DNA of 64,000 nt from Asticcacaulis sp. EMRT-3. GTDB lineage: Bacteria > Pseudomonadota > Alphaproteobacteria > Caulobacterales > Caulobacteraceae. The notes beneath the pieces are model-generated. The model did not search any database, was not told where the DNA came from, and saw nothing but the letters and a program-made list of their open reading frames with translations. Of the stretch, positions 42,403-50,356 are shown in pieces. The position numbers and the translations under genes were made by a program. The DNA is taken from assembly GCF_030027245.1 (NCBI RefSeq), contig NZ_JASERT010000001.1, forward strand, positions 2,472,501-2,536,500, read 5' to 3'. Positions within the stretch are counted from its first letter, which is position 1. Every line of letters begins with the position of its first letter.

Positions 42403-43872
42403 CTATTCGATCACATAGCCGATGGGTGCCTGATAGGGGGCAGGTGGCGGCGCGCCCGGTGCGCCTTGCGCAGGGCTGATCACCGCGTTCAGACGGCCCA
42501 TGAAGACGCTGCTCAGATCATTGGAGGGTTGCAGATTGTCGGCGGGGGTCTGTATGTGATCGGGATCGCTGGGCGACACGATATAGGGGGTGACGATGAC
42601 GACCATTTCGGTTTCGTCGTTCTGGAAATCGCGCGAGCGGAACAAAGCGCCCAGCACCGGCAGGCTGGTCAGGCCGGGCAGGGAATCGATCGCCGCCTTA
42701 TATTTCGATTGCAGCAGACCGGCGATCATCATCGACGAACCCGACTGCATCTCGACCGTATCGGAGGCGCGGCGCACGCTTAGGCCCGGCAGGTTGAGCT
42801 GGCCCACTGTCAGGGAGCCGATATTGGTCAGTTCCGAAACTTCCGTCGAGATTTTCAGGCTGATCAGTCCGCTCGACAAAACGACCGGCGTAAAGCCCAA
42901 ACCGACACCGAAGGGTTTATATTCAACGCTGACATGGCCCTGACTGTCCACGCTGGTCGGCACTGGAAACTCACCGCCCGCCAGGAATTTGGCCGCTTCG
43001 CCCGATACCGAGGTCAGGTTCGGCTCGGCCAGTGTCCGCACCAGACCGACGCGCTCGAAGGCCGACAGGTTTGAGGCCAGCGACAGGCCCGCTGCCGTCT
43101 TGTCGGCATAGCTGAGGGCGCTGCCGCCGAGCAGGGCGTTGTTGACGCCGTAGGTGGCCGTTTGCTGGAAGCCGTAGCTGACGCCATTGGCACTGGTGTT
43201 TTGCAGGAGGTTGGTGAAACCCAACTGCTTGATCGTGTTGCGGTTGACCTCGACGATGCGCACCTTGAGCATCACCTGATCCTTGCCGGCAATGGCCATC
43301 ATATTGACCACGTCTTCGGGCTTATCGACGAAGGTCTGGGCCAGACGGGTGATCTGGTCGGCCTGACCGTCATTCTGCGCCATGCCACTTAGGATGATAT
43401 GGCCGTTCAGCGCCTGTACCTCGATCTTGGCGTCGGGGAAGAGGCGGTGCATGGTGTCGCTCAGTTCGTCGGTGGGCTTATCGACGCGGATCGACAGGTT
43501 GAGGATCTGGCGGCCCATGCGGTCGAAGAAGATGGCGTCGCTCTGGCCCGCCGCCACGCCGAGCACGAAGATGCGGCGCGGCGTGCGCAGAACGGCATCG
43601 GCCACCGCCGGATCGGAGACGAAGACATCGGAGGCATCGACCGGCAGGTCGATGACCGCCGAGCGGCCCTTGGCGAGGTTGAGCACTTCGGTCTTGGCCG
43701 TCGAGGTCTGGGTTTCGACGCGCATACCGGTGCCGCTATAGGGCACGGGTTCGGACATGGCCGGGCTGAGGGCCGGACTCACGGCGAAGGCCCCGATGGC
43801 CAGAAGACCTGTCAGGGCCGTTGTGGCCAGCCGCAACCGCGCAGTGTGTGTGGATTTCAACTGATAGCTCAT
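42403..43872 (-). CDS. cpaC: Outer-membrane secretin CpaC/RcpA
   Basis: A 489-residue secretin forming the pilus channel. Signal peptide at about 15-40, then the pilus-formation N domain (LNLAKGRSAVIDLPVDASDVFVSDPAVADAVL), a BON-like repeat (LNGHIILSGMAQNDGQADQI) and the secretin core (VGLVRTLAEPNLTSVSGEAAKFLAGGEFPVP, VEYKPFGVGLGFTPVVLSSGLI). It overlaps cpaB by 4 bp. Confidence 0.96.
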   Translation of the reverse strand: MSYQLKSTHTARLRLATTALTGLLAIGAFAVSPALSPAMSEPVPYSGTGMRVETQTSTAKTEVLNLAKGRSAVIDLPVDASDVFVSDPAVADAVLRTPRRIFVLGVAAGQSDAIFFDRMGRQILNLSIRVDKPTDELSDTMHRLFPDAKIEVQALNGHIILSGMAQNDGQADQITRLAQTFVDKPEDVVNMMAIAGKDQVMLKVRIVEVNRNTIKQLGFTNLLQNTSANGVSYGFQQTATYGVNNALLGGSALSYADKTAAGLSLASNLSAFERVGLVRTLAEPNLTSVSGEAAKFLAGGEFPVPTSVDSQGHVSVEYKPFGVGLGFTPVVLSSGLISLKISTEVSELTNIGSLTVGQLNLPGLSVRRASDTVEMQSGSSMMIAGLLQSKYKAAIDSLPGLTSLPVLGALFRSRDFQNDETEMVVIVTPYIVSPSDPDHIQTPADNLQPSNDLSSVFMGRLNAVISPAQGAPGAPPPAPYQAPIGYVIE

Positions 43873-44825
43873 CGCGATACCAGAACCTCTGAGGCTTGAC
43901 CGTTGCGGAAGACGCGGACACTTTGTTCGCCGCCACCTGACGGCGTGGCATCGATGACGCCGGATGGGCCCGACGCATCGGCATAGGAACGCAGCATCAG
44001 GGACAGGGTGCCCGAAGCCTTGGCCAGGGTCAGCACCTCGCCGTCGCGCGGGCTGACCTCCAGCGTGGCGGTGGCGCCGATCACGCTTTGCTTGTCCTTT
44101 TCGGCATTGACCTGCTGGTCGATGGCCAGAACGCGGATATTGCGCAAGACCGGCTGGACCGAATCGATCGTGCCGGAGCCTGAGGCGCGCTGCGTCTGGT
44201 GGGTGGCCAGAATATCGACATGGTCGCCGGGCAGGATGAAGCCACCCGCCGTATTATCGACGCTGACCGGCACGGCCATCGCGCGCATCCCCGGATGCAG
44301 CATCACGGCCATGAAGCCGCCCTCATCGGCGCGCACGATCTTCTCGTCGGTGACCGGCTCATTGGCGAACATATCCTGACGCGCCACGCCGCCGACATAG
44401 GCGTCACGCGCCGGCGAGGGGGCCACCTTGTCGCTGACGGCCTGAGCGATGCCGCCCACCACGCCATCGGCGTTTTTCTTGACGGCCACGGGGCCGCTTT
44501 CCGAACCGGGCGCGGCGGAAGCCGAGCCGGAAGCCGAAGCCGACGACGCGCTCATCGAAGGATTACCGCCATCGACGATATAGGCGGGATTGAGCGAGGC
44601 CATCGGCCAGTCCTGCCAGGTCAGGTCTGCATCGGTCAGGCGCGTGCCCGCCTTGATGTCGTGGCTGACCACCAGTACGCGGGCCGTCGGTTGGGCAGCG
44701 GGCGCTTCCACCGAAGCCTTGGCCACGGTTGAAGGCTTGCCCGCGATCATGCCGCGCACCAGCAGAGCCAGCAGAATGGCCGCCAGACCTGCAATGCCGT
44801 AAACGACGTATTTGGACGTCTTCAT
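43869..44825 (-). CDS. cpaB: Pilus assembly protein CpaB/RcpC
   Basis: A 318-residue periplasmic protein with one N-terminal membrane segment (YGIAGLAAILLALLVRGMI). An SAF domain is seen in VLVVSHDIKAGTRLTDADLTWQDWP and VSVDNTAGGFILPGDHVDILATH. A Ser/Ala-rich low-complexity linker (SASSASASGSASAAPGSESG) interrupts it. It starts the cpaB-tadC run; a ~630-bp repeat-filled gap separates it from cpaA. Confidence 0.93.
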   Translation of the reverse strand: MKTSKYVVYGIAGLAAILLALLVRGMIAGKPSTVAKASVEAPAAQPTARVLVVSHDIKAGTRLTDADLTWQDWPMASLNPAYIVDGGNPSMSASSASASGSASAAPGSESGPVAVKKNADGVVGGIAQAVSDKVAPSPARDAYVGGVARQDMFANEPVTDEKIVRADEGGFMAVMLHPGMRAMAVPVSVDNTAGGFILPGDHVDILATHQTQRASGSGTIDSVQPVLRNIRVLAIDQQVNAEKDKQSVIGATATLEVSPRDGEVLTLAKASGTLSLMLRSYADASGPSGVIDATPSGGGEQSVRVFRNGQASEVLVSR

Positions 44826-45020
44826 GCAACAATTCCCCTGCCACTGTCGGGCCGCGTCTTCAGCTTGATCCCGGCCTGATCGCGCGCTTTTCGCATGTAG
44901 AGCCGGGTGATTCTCGCGGTGATGTTGGCTTAACGGTAGTTAACGTTCACCTAAGGAAAGCCCGAACCATTGCAAAATCCGTGTTTTAGGTTGTTTTTCG
45001 GTGCGGAAGAGGCCCTCCGC

Positions 45021-45447
45021 CCCTCCGTCATCTTCGCTCCGCTCGCTGACACCTCCCCCGTACGCTGCGCTACAGGGGAGGATCATTTGTTCTCATCCTC
45101 CCCTGCATAGCGGGGGGGGAGGGCGCAAGCGCAGATGACAGTGGGGTATCTTGCGGCCTTGAATGCCCCCTCCGTCATCTTCGCTCCGCTCGCTGACACC
45201 TCCCCCGTACGCTGCGCTACAGGGGAGGATCATTTGTTCTCATCCTCCCCTGCATAGCGGGGGGGGGAGGGCGCAAGCGCAGATGACAGTGGGGTATCTT
45301 GCGGCCTTGAATGCCCCCTCCGTCGCGGGCAAGCCGCGCCACCTCCCCCGTACGCTGCGCTTACAGGGGAGGATCATTTGTTCTCATCCTCCCCTGCATA
45401 GCGGGGGAGGTGGCGAGCAAGCGCAGCGCGTCGAGACGGAGGGGGCG
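45021..45447. repeat. Tandem ~147-bp repeat array between cpaA and cpaB
   Basis: Three units, offset by 147 and then 148 bp (anchors at 45024, 45171 and 45319), start with CCCTCCGTC and hold the facing motifs CACCTCCCCCGTACGCTGCG and CCTCCCCTGCATAGCGGGGG. Units 1 and 2 are nearly identical; unit 3 differs at both ends. Inside each unit GGGGAGGAT and ATCCTCCCC form an inverted pair. The flank at 44826-45020 holds the likely cpaB promoter (TTAACGGTAGTTAA at 44930-44943). No gene is seen. Confidence 0.85.
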
Positions 45448-45457
45448 TTTTGCCTGA

Positions 45458-45985
45458 TCAGGGCCGGATCAGGCTGAGGAAATCGCTCTGCCAGATGGCG
45501 GCCAGCCCGCCGATGGCGATGGCGATGCCATACGGAATATCGCCGCGCGCCTCGAAATGGCGGCCAAGCCAGGCGGGCAGTTTCGGCCCCGCCAATGGAA
45601 AGGCCTGACGCAGGCCCAGCAGCGCCAGGGTGAGCGCGCCGCCCGCCAGCGCCGTATAGATCAGGAAGGCCACGAAGCCATGCCAGCCCAGCCATAGCGA
45701 AGCCGCCGCGATCAGCTTGGCGTCGCCGCCGCCCATGAAGCGCAGGGCGAAGAAGACCATGCCGAGCACCAGGCCCAGCGCGCCGAGGCCGAGATGAATA
45801 CCCCAGTCGGTCAGGCCGAAAGGCACGCCGCTGATCTGGGCCAGCAGGGCAGCGGGCACGAAAGCGACCGCCAGACCTATGGTCAGGCGGTTGGGGATGG
45901 TCATGGTGGTGAGGTCGGTAAAGGCCGCCGCCAGCAGACAGGCCGGATAGACGAGGGCGAACAGGGTGGCGAGCAGGGTCAGCAC
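45458..45985 (-). CDS. cpaA: Prepilin peptidase CpaA
   Basis: A 175-residue membrane aspartyl protease (A24 family) that trims Flp prepilins. The two catalytic aspartates are in FTDLTTMTIPN (about residue 23) and GGGDAKLIAA (about 88). About five membrane segments are visible. It lies downstream of both pilin genes; after it comes a repeat array, then cpaB. Confidence 0.94.
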   Translation of the reverse strand: MLTLLATLFALVYPACLLAAAFTDLTTMTIPNRLTIGLAVAFVPAALLAQISGVPFGLTDWGIHLGLGALGLVLGMVFFALRFMGGGDAKLIAAASLWLGWHGFVAFLIYTALAGGALTLALLGLRQAFPLAGPKLPAWLGRHFEARGDIPYGIAIAIGGLAAIWQSDFLSLIRP

Positions 45986-46057
45986 GGAAAAACCTCGGCA
46001 GAATCGGAACCTGTCCGAGATGTAGCCGCCCGTGGTTAAGGATATGCTTATGGGGGG

Positions 46058-46234
46058 TCAGTTGGCTCTGTTGGCCACGGCCAGTACGGAATCCGATACA
46101 TGGCTGAACATATTGATCGCGCTGGTGCCAAAGGCATAAAATGCGCCGATGCAGCCCAGAAAAATGATGGCGGCGATCAGGCCATATTCGATGGCGGTAG
46201 CGCCGCTGGTATCATTGAAAAAACGCCGGAACAT
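46058..46234 (-). CDS. Second Flp family pilin
   Basis: A 58-residue type IVb prepilin. The leader MFRRFFNDTSG is cut before ATAIEYGLIAA, with the conserved Glu and Tyr, and a hydrophobic helix follows. GGAGG six bases upstream marks the ATG at 46234. It differs from the next pilin in its helix (FLGCIGAFYAFGTSAI) and could be a minor pilin. It is 101 bp after pilA. Confidence 0.9.
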   Translation of the reverse strand: MFRRFFNDTSGATAIEYGLIAAIIFLGCIGAFYAFGTSAINMFSHVSDSVLAVANRAN

Positions 46235-46335
46235 GAAAAACCTCCGGAGGAAGGCGGATGCCGGATACAGAAACGGGCCACGGACGGGTTGATCGTCCGT
46301 GGCCCGCATCAGATCAGATAGGTGATCTGGGTCGA

Positions 46336-46518
46336 TTAAGCGGCGCCGTTAGCCGTCGTCAGCTTGGTCGAAATCTTGCTGAAGGTGTTCGACAGGCTGC
46401 CGGACAGGGTGCCGAGAATGGTGATCAGGGCAACGGCGATCAGGGCGGCGATCAGGCCATATTCGATGGCGGTGGCGCCGGATTCGTCTTTGGCAAAGCG
46501 GTTGAAGAACTTGGTCAT
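46336..46518 (-). CDS. pilA: Major Flp pilin PilA
   Basis: A 60-residue type IVb prepilin: MTKFFNRFAKDESG leader, cleavage before ATAIEYGLIAALIAVALITI, and a short polar tail (KISTKLTTANGAA). GGAG lies upstream of the ATG. It heads the cpa operon as in Caulobacter, so it is probably the major pilin. The upstream region is an AT-rich island with TTAA-type boxes. Confidence 0.93.
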   Translation of the reverse strand: MTKFFNRFAKDESGATAIEYGLIAALIAVALITILGTLSGSLSNTFSKISTKLTTANGAA

Positions 46519-46609
46519 AGGGTTTCTCCTGGTTGAATGACTTGTAGCAATTGATCCATTTACTCGTATCGGGCCTCAAGTTGAATGGCTCAAATGCTCC
46601 CGAACACAG

Positions 46610-46800
46610 GATCGAATTTAGCGAACCTTGATTAATTGCTAGTAAATATCGAATTATTTTTGAAAATAATCTATAGTTAATAAGGATTTACTGTTAATTG
46701 TCATTAAGGTTAATCTTTATTAAGTCTATCAAATATTGATTTTTCTCAAGAAATTTGCTTTAATATTATGTTTAGTAAATTTAAAGATTTATTATTTACC
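46610..46800. promoter_or_regulatory. AT-rich divergent promoter island upstream of pilA
   Basis: About 190 bp of strongly AT-rich DNA lie between pilA and the divergent pilus gene at 46876. Two near matches to the CtrA site TTAA-N7-TTAA occur, each one base off: TTAATTGCTAGTAAA (46632-46646) and TTAATAAGGATTTAC (46677-46691). Further TTAA pairs are at 46694-46724. pilA is CtrA-controlled in Caulobacter, so CtrA binding is a reasonable inference. Confidence 0.45.
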
Positions 46801-46875
46801 TTTCCCGCTAATCGATTCCTCAGCTCTGGCCGCCAGACTGAAGCTCCGTCCTTCTTTGCAAGATGAGCCGCATCC

Positions 46876-47349
46876 ATGATGAACCGCAAAATTTTCGGCC
46901 CTGTTGCCGCCCTGATGGCCGCTATGGCCCTGATGGCCGCTATGGCCCTGCTGGCCGCCCCGGCCCTGGCCGCCCAGCGCGTGACGGTGGAAAAGAACCA
47001 CACGCTGCGCGTCAGCCTGGCCGGTTCGGCGGGATCGGTGATTGTCGGCAATCCCGACATTGCCGATGTCACCGTGGTCGATTCCCACACACTCTATATA
47101 GTGGGCAAGGGTTTCGGTTCGAGCGCCATCACCGTCACCGATCAGGCGGGCCGTCCCTTGTTCGATGGCGAGGTGATGGTCACCGCCGCCCAGCAGGGTG
47201 CGGTCACCGTCTATAAGGGGCTGACCCCCTCCACGGTGATCTGCTCCACCATCTGCACGCCGGAAGACCCGCAGGCCGTGGCATCGCAGGGATCGTCCGG
47301 TATGAATCTGACGCCCGCCGCCATGCCGGTGACGGTGGCTGCGCAATAG
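46876..47349 (+). CDS. Stand-alone pilus-formation N-terminal domain protein
   Basis: A 157-residue exported protein with a signal peptide rich in Met/Ala (an in-frame duplication encodes MAAMALMAAMALLAAP). The mature part, VTVEKNHTLRVSLAGSAGSVIVGNPDIADVTVVDSHTLYIVGKGFG, is the same N domain found in CpaC. Two cysteines (ICSTICTPED) may form a disulfide. It is divergent from pilA and upstream of the TadE-like pair. It may assist secretin or pilus assembly. Confidence 0.85.
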   Translation: MMNRKIFGPVAALMAAMALMAAMALLAAPALAAQRVTVEKNHTLRVSLAGSAGSVIVGNPDIADVTVVDSHTLYIVGKGFGSSAITVTDQAGRPLFDGEVMVTAAQQGAVTVYKGLTPSTVICSTICTPEDPQAVASQGSSGMNLTPAAMPVTVAAQ

Positions 47350-47560
47350 ACGGAAGATACCCCACCGTCAGCTTCGCTGCGCTCGCTGCCACCTCCCCAT
47401 CTTCGCTTTGCTCGATAGGGAGGAGGGTGGTGCCGTTATCTCCCTCCTCCCGTTATCTTCCTCCTACCTGCGCGAAGCGTGGGGTTTGGCAAAGCAAAAG
47501 TATAGCTTTTGCAAAGCCAAGGGCGCGCAGCGCCGGAGGGGTATCTTTCTTTCTCACCCT
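47350..47560. repeat. GC-skewed repeat related to the cpaA-cpaB array
   Basis: The gap after the pilus N-domain gene holds GCTTCGCTGCGCTCGCTGCCACCTCC, similar to the units at 45021-45447, plus several CTCCTCC runs. A hairpin of AAGCAAAAG/CTTTTGC type (about 47487-47518) may terminate transcription. No gene is evident before the TadE-like start at 47630. Confidence 0.6.
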
Positions 47561-47629
47561 TCTGGCGGGCACTTAACGGACTGTTGACGCCGTTGCGCTA
47601 AACTGACGGATCATCTCGTCGGGGGCTTC

Positions 47630-48184
47630 ATGCTGACCATGCGGTCATTGTCTTTATCGCGCGCCTTTCAGGCCCTGCGCCGCCGTTGGCGCGATGACCG
47701 GCGCGGCGCGGCGGCGATCGAATTCGCCCTGGTGGCCGGGCCGCTGATCTTCATGATCATGTGCTGTATCGAACTGGCCCTGGTGATCCTGCTGTCGGTA
47801 ACGCTCGACAACGCCACCGACATCGCCGCCCGCCAGATCCGCACCGGCACCACCACGGCGGCCAATTCCACGGCGACGGATTTTCGCCAGCTCATCTGCA
47901 ATAATATGACCTGGCTGGCCGGCAGTTGCATGGCGTCATTGCAGGTCGATGTGCGCACCTACAGTAATTTTTCTCTGGTTGACACGACCAGCCCGATCCT
48001 GAACGGCAAGATGCAGGGCAGCGTTTTTGCTTATCAGATCGGGGCGGGCTCCACCATTCAGTTGGTGCGCGCCTATTACGAATGGCCCCTGTTCACGCCT
48101 TTCCTGAAGCCGGGTCTGGCTTCGCTGGCCAATGGCGACGCCGTCATCACCGCCACGGCGGTCTTCAGGAATGAGCCCTTCTGA
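47630..48184 (+). CDS. TadE/TadG-like pseudopilin 1
   Basis: A 184-residue protein with the TadE signature RRGAAAIEFALVAGPLIFMIMCCIELALVILL near residues 22-55, giving a prepilin-like N-terminal helix. The rest is periplasmic with two cysteines (LICNNMTWLAGSCM) that could pair. TadE proteins are minor pilus components processed by CpaA-type peptidases. The stop overlaps the next start (TGATG). Confidence 0.9.
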   Translation: MLTMRSLSLSRAFQALRRRWRDDRRGAAAIEFALVAGPLIFMIMCCIELALVILLSVTLDNATDIAARQIRTGTTTAANSTATDFRQLICNNMTWLAGSCMASLQVDVRTYSNFSLVDTTSPILNGKMQGSVFAYQIGAGSTIQLVRAYYEWPLFTPFLKPGLASLANGDAVITATAVFRNEPF

Positions 48185-48762
48185 TGCTGCGCCAGATGAA
48201 CCGAAAGATCAGGCAATGGGCCGGCTTGCAGCGTTTCGCCGCCGACCGCAAAGGCGTATCGGCCATCGAATTCGCCCTGGTGGCACCGCTGCTGATCATG
48301 ATTTATCTTGGTCTGGCCGAGCTGACCCTGGGCATGATGGCCTCGCGCCGCACCTCGCACCTGGCCGCTACGATCGGCGATCTGGCCGCCCAGTCCGAAA
48401 CCCTGACCGTGGCTAATATCAGCGATCTGTGGAACATCGGCAACAGCATGATGCAGCCCTTCGCCACCGGTGCGAGTCTGAAAATGCGCCTGACCAGCGT
48501 GACCATGAGCAGTCAGAACAAGGCGCTGGTGAACTGGAGCCAGGGCTCCAATATGGCCCGCCTACATCAAAACGACCCGGTTCCCGCCATCACCACGGCG
48601 CAGATCGCACCCGGCGAAAGTCTGATCATGACCGAGGTGGAATATGATTATGACTCGCCGATTGGCAATTTCCTGCCCGGCGAGACGAAATTCACCGACA
48701 CCTTTTATCACCATCCGCGCAATGGCGCGGCGGTGGTCTGTTCGGATTGCCCCGTACCCTAG
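48184..48762 (+). CDS. TadE/TadG-like pseudopilin 2
   Basis: A 192-residue paralogue of the previous gene: DRKGVSAIEFALVAPLLIMIYLGLAELTLGMM near residues 20-50, then a periplasmic domain ending with a cysteine pair (VVCSDCPVP). Translationally coupled to pseudopilin 1. It closes the pilus region and converges on pabB. Confidence 0.9.
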   Translation: MLRQMNRKIRQWAGLQRFAADRKGVSAIEFALVAPLLIMIYLGLAELTLGMMASRRTSHLAATIGDLAAQSETLTVANISDLWNIGNSMMQPFATGASLKMRLTSVTMSSQNKALVNWSQGSNMARLHQNDPVPAITTAQIAPGESLIMTEVEYDYDSPIGNFLPGETKFTDTFYHHPRNGAAVVCSDCPVP

Positions 48763-48765
48763 AGC

Positions 48766-50181
48766 TTAAACGCCCTCCAGCACGGCCCGGATCAGCGACA
48801 GCTTGGTTTCGCTTTCCAGCCGCTCGCTGAGCGGATCGCTGTCGGCCACGATGCCGCCGCCCGCCGCCGCCCGGATCAGCCAGCGGCCACCTTCATCCCT
48901 TTCGCAGGCAAGCGTGCGGATCAGCACATTCGAATCCATGCCGCCGCCCGCATCGATCCAGAACAGCGAACCGCAATAGGGGCCGCGCGCCGCCTCCATC
49001 CCGGCGATCACCTTCATCGCCTGCACCTTGGGCGCGCCGGAAATCGATCCGGCGGGCAGGGTGGCGCACAAAAGATCAGCCGCGGTCAGGCCCTCGCGCA
49101 AACGTGCTGTGACGGTCGAGACGAGATGGTGGACATTGGCGAACGATTCCAGCGCATGGAGCGCCGTCACCCGCACGCTGCCGATCTCGGCCACACGGCC
49201 CAGATCATGGCGCATCAGATCGACGATCATCAGGTTTTCGGCGCGGTCTTTTTCGCTGGCCAGCAGTTCGGCGGCCAGTGCCCGGTCGGCTGCGGGGCTT
49301 TCACCGCGCGGGCGCGTGCCCTTGATCGGGCGCGTTTCCATACGGCCATCGGGTTCAAGGCGAATAAAGCGCTCCGGGCTGTTGGAAACGATGGCGCGCT
49401 GTGATGGGCCAAGGCGCAGGTATCCGCCAAAGGGGGCGGGGCCACGCCGGTGCAATTGCGCCGCCACCTGTCCGGGGGTTACGCCTTCGCGCAAACGCCC
49501 CGTCCAGCCGCGCGCCAGATTGGCCTGAAACAGGTCACCGGCATGGATCTGCTGCACCAGAGCCGCCACCTTGTCTTCGTGGGCGTCATCGGGCGTTTCC
49601 GAACGCAAGGGCGCATCGAGGCAGGGGCCACTGACGGGCGGCATGTCGGGCGGCAAAACGGGCGTGCGGGCATACAGCGCCGCCAGCTGATCGCGCGCCG
49701 CCTCGGCGGCTTCAGGCGTGGGGCCGCGCCCATAGACGGTCAGGGTATGCGCGGTGTGGTCAAAAGCCAGCACCGCCGGATAGAGGTGCAAGACCAGTTC
49801 GGGCCAGGCCGTGCGGCCTTCGATGCGGAAAGGGCGGCGGCGCAGGTTTTCCAGCCGTGGGCCCAGCTCAAACGCCGCCATGCCGATCACGCCGCCGGTA
49901 AAGGGGGCAGCGTCCGGCGTGGTTTCGCCCCGATCAAAAGCGCAGGCGGCGTGCAAAGCATCGCGCGCGTCACCCACGGCGTCGTGCGCCAGTTCGGCGG
50001 TGGCCGCGGGCAGGGCTGTCAGGTAACTATAGCGTCCGCGTTCGCCGCCATCGGAGATCAGCGCGCAGGCGTGATCGTGCGTGAACCAGCCCGCCAGCCG
50101 ATCCGCCACCGGCGTCCAGTCCAGCCGCCTTTGCGCCAGACAGATCAGGGCTTTCGGCTGATCACGGAAAAAAGACAACAT
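48766..50181 (-). CDS. pabB: Aminodeoxychorismate synthase component I
   Basis: PabB converts chorismate (with ammonia from PabA) to 4-amino-4-deoxychorismate for folate. The 471-residue protein shows GDLFQANLARGWTG, GYLRLGPSQRAIVSNSPERFI, TRPIKGTRPRG, ENLMIVDLMRHDLGRV and PAGSISGAPKVQAM, all chorismate-binding-enzyme motifs. GDLFQANL favours PabB over anthranilate synthase TrpE. There is no fused lyase domain (PabC). Convergent with pseudopilin 2 (4-bp gap). Confidence 0.92.
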   Translation of the reverse strand: MLSFFRDQPKALICLAQRRLDWTPVADRLAGWFTHDHACALISDGGERGRYSYLTALPAATAELAHDAVGDARDALHAACAFDRGETTPDAAPFTGGVIGMAAFELGPRLENLRRRPFRIEGRTAWPELVLHLYPAVLAFDHTAHTLTVYGRGPTPEAAEAARDQLAALYARTPVLPPDMPPVSGPCLDAPLRSETPDDAHEDKVAALVQQIHAGDLFQANLARGWTGRLREGVTPGQVAAQLHRRGPAPFGGYLRLGPSQRAIVSNSPERFIRLEPDGRMETRPIKGTRPRGESPAADRALAAELLASEKDRAENLMIVDLMRHDLGRVAEIGSVRVTALHALESFANVHHLVSTVTARLREGLTAADLLCATLPAGSISGAPKVQAMKVIAGMEAARGPYCGSLFWIDAGGGMDSNVLIRTLACERDEGGRWLIRAAAGGGIVADSDPLSERLESETKLSLIRAVLEGV

Positions 50182-50356
50182 TCACAGCAACTTGATTCGA
50201 TTGTTAAGGATGAAAGCGCCACTATTGTTACAGGATTTGTCAGCCGGTTGCGGTTTTCAAAACCTATGGATGGAGGTCCATTGATCAAACTTCAGGAGCA
50301 GATGGCGGCGGCTGGGCGTGCCGCGCGATCTGCTCCGATTTTTATTCCCCTTACGT

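Noticed and set aside
45021..45447. Possible CRISPR array
   Set aside because: The units are ~147 bp and contiguous without unique spacers, and there are no cas genes; this is a tandem repeat.
50265..50356. A short open stretch with SD GGAGG and TTG reading LIKLQEQMAAAGRAARSA, like the 5' end of a dehydrogenase or proA-type gene
   Set aside because: It loses any coding character within ~25 codons and runs into the amn 3' end; it might be a gene stub, but the evidence is too thin.
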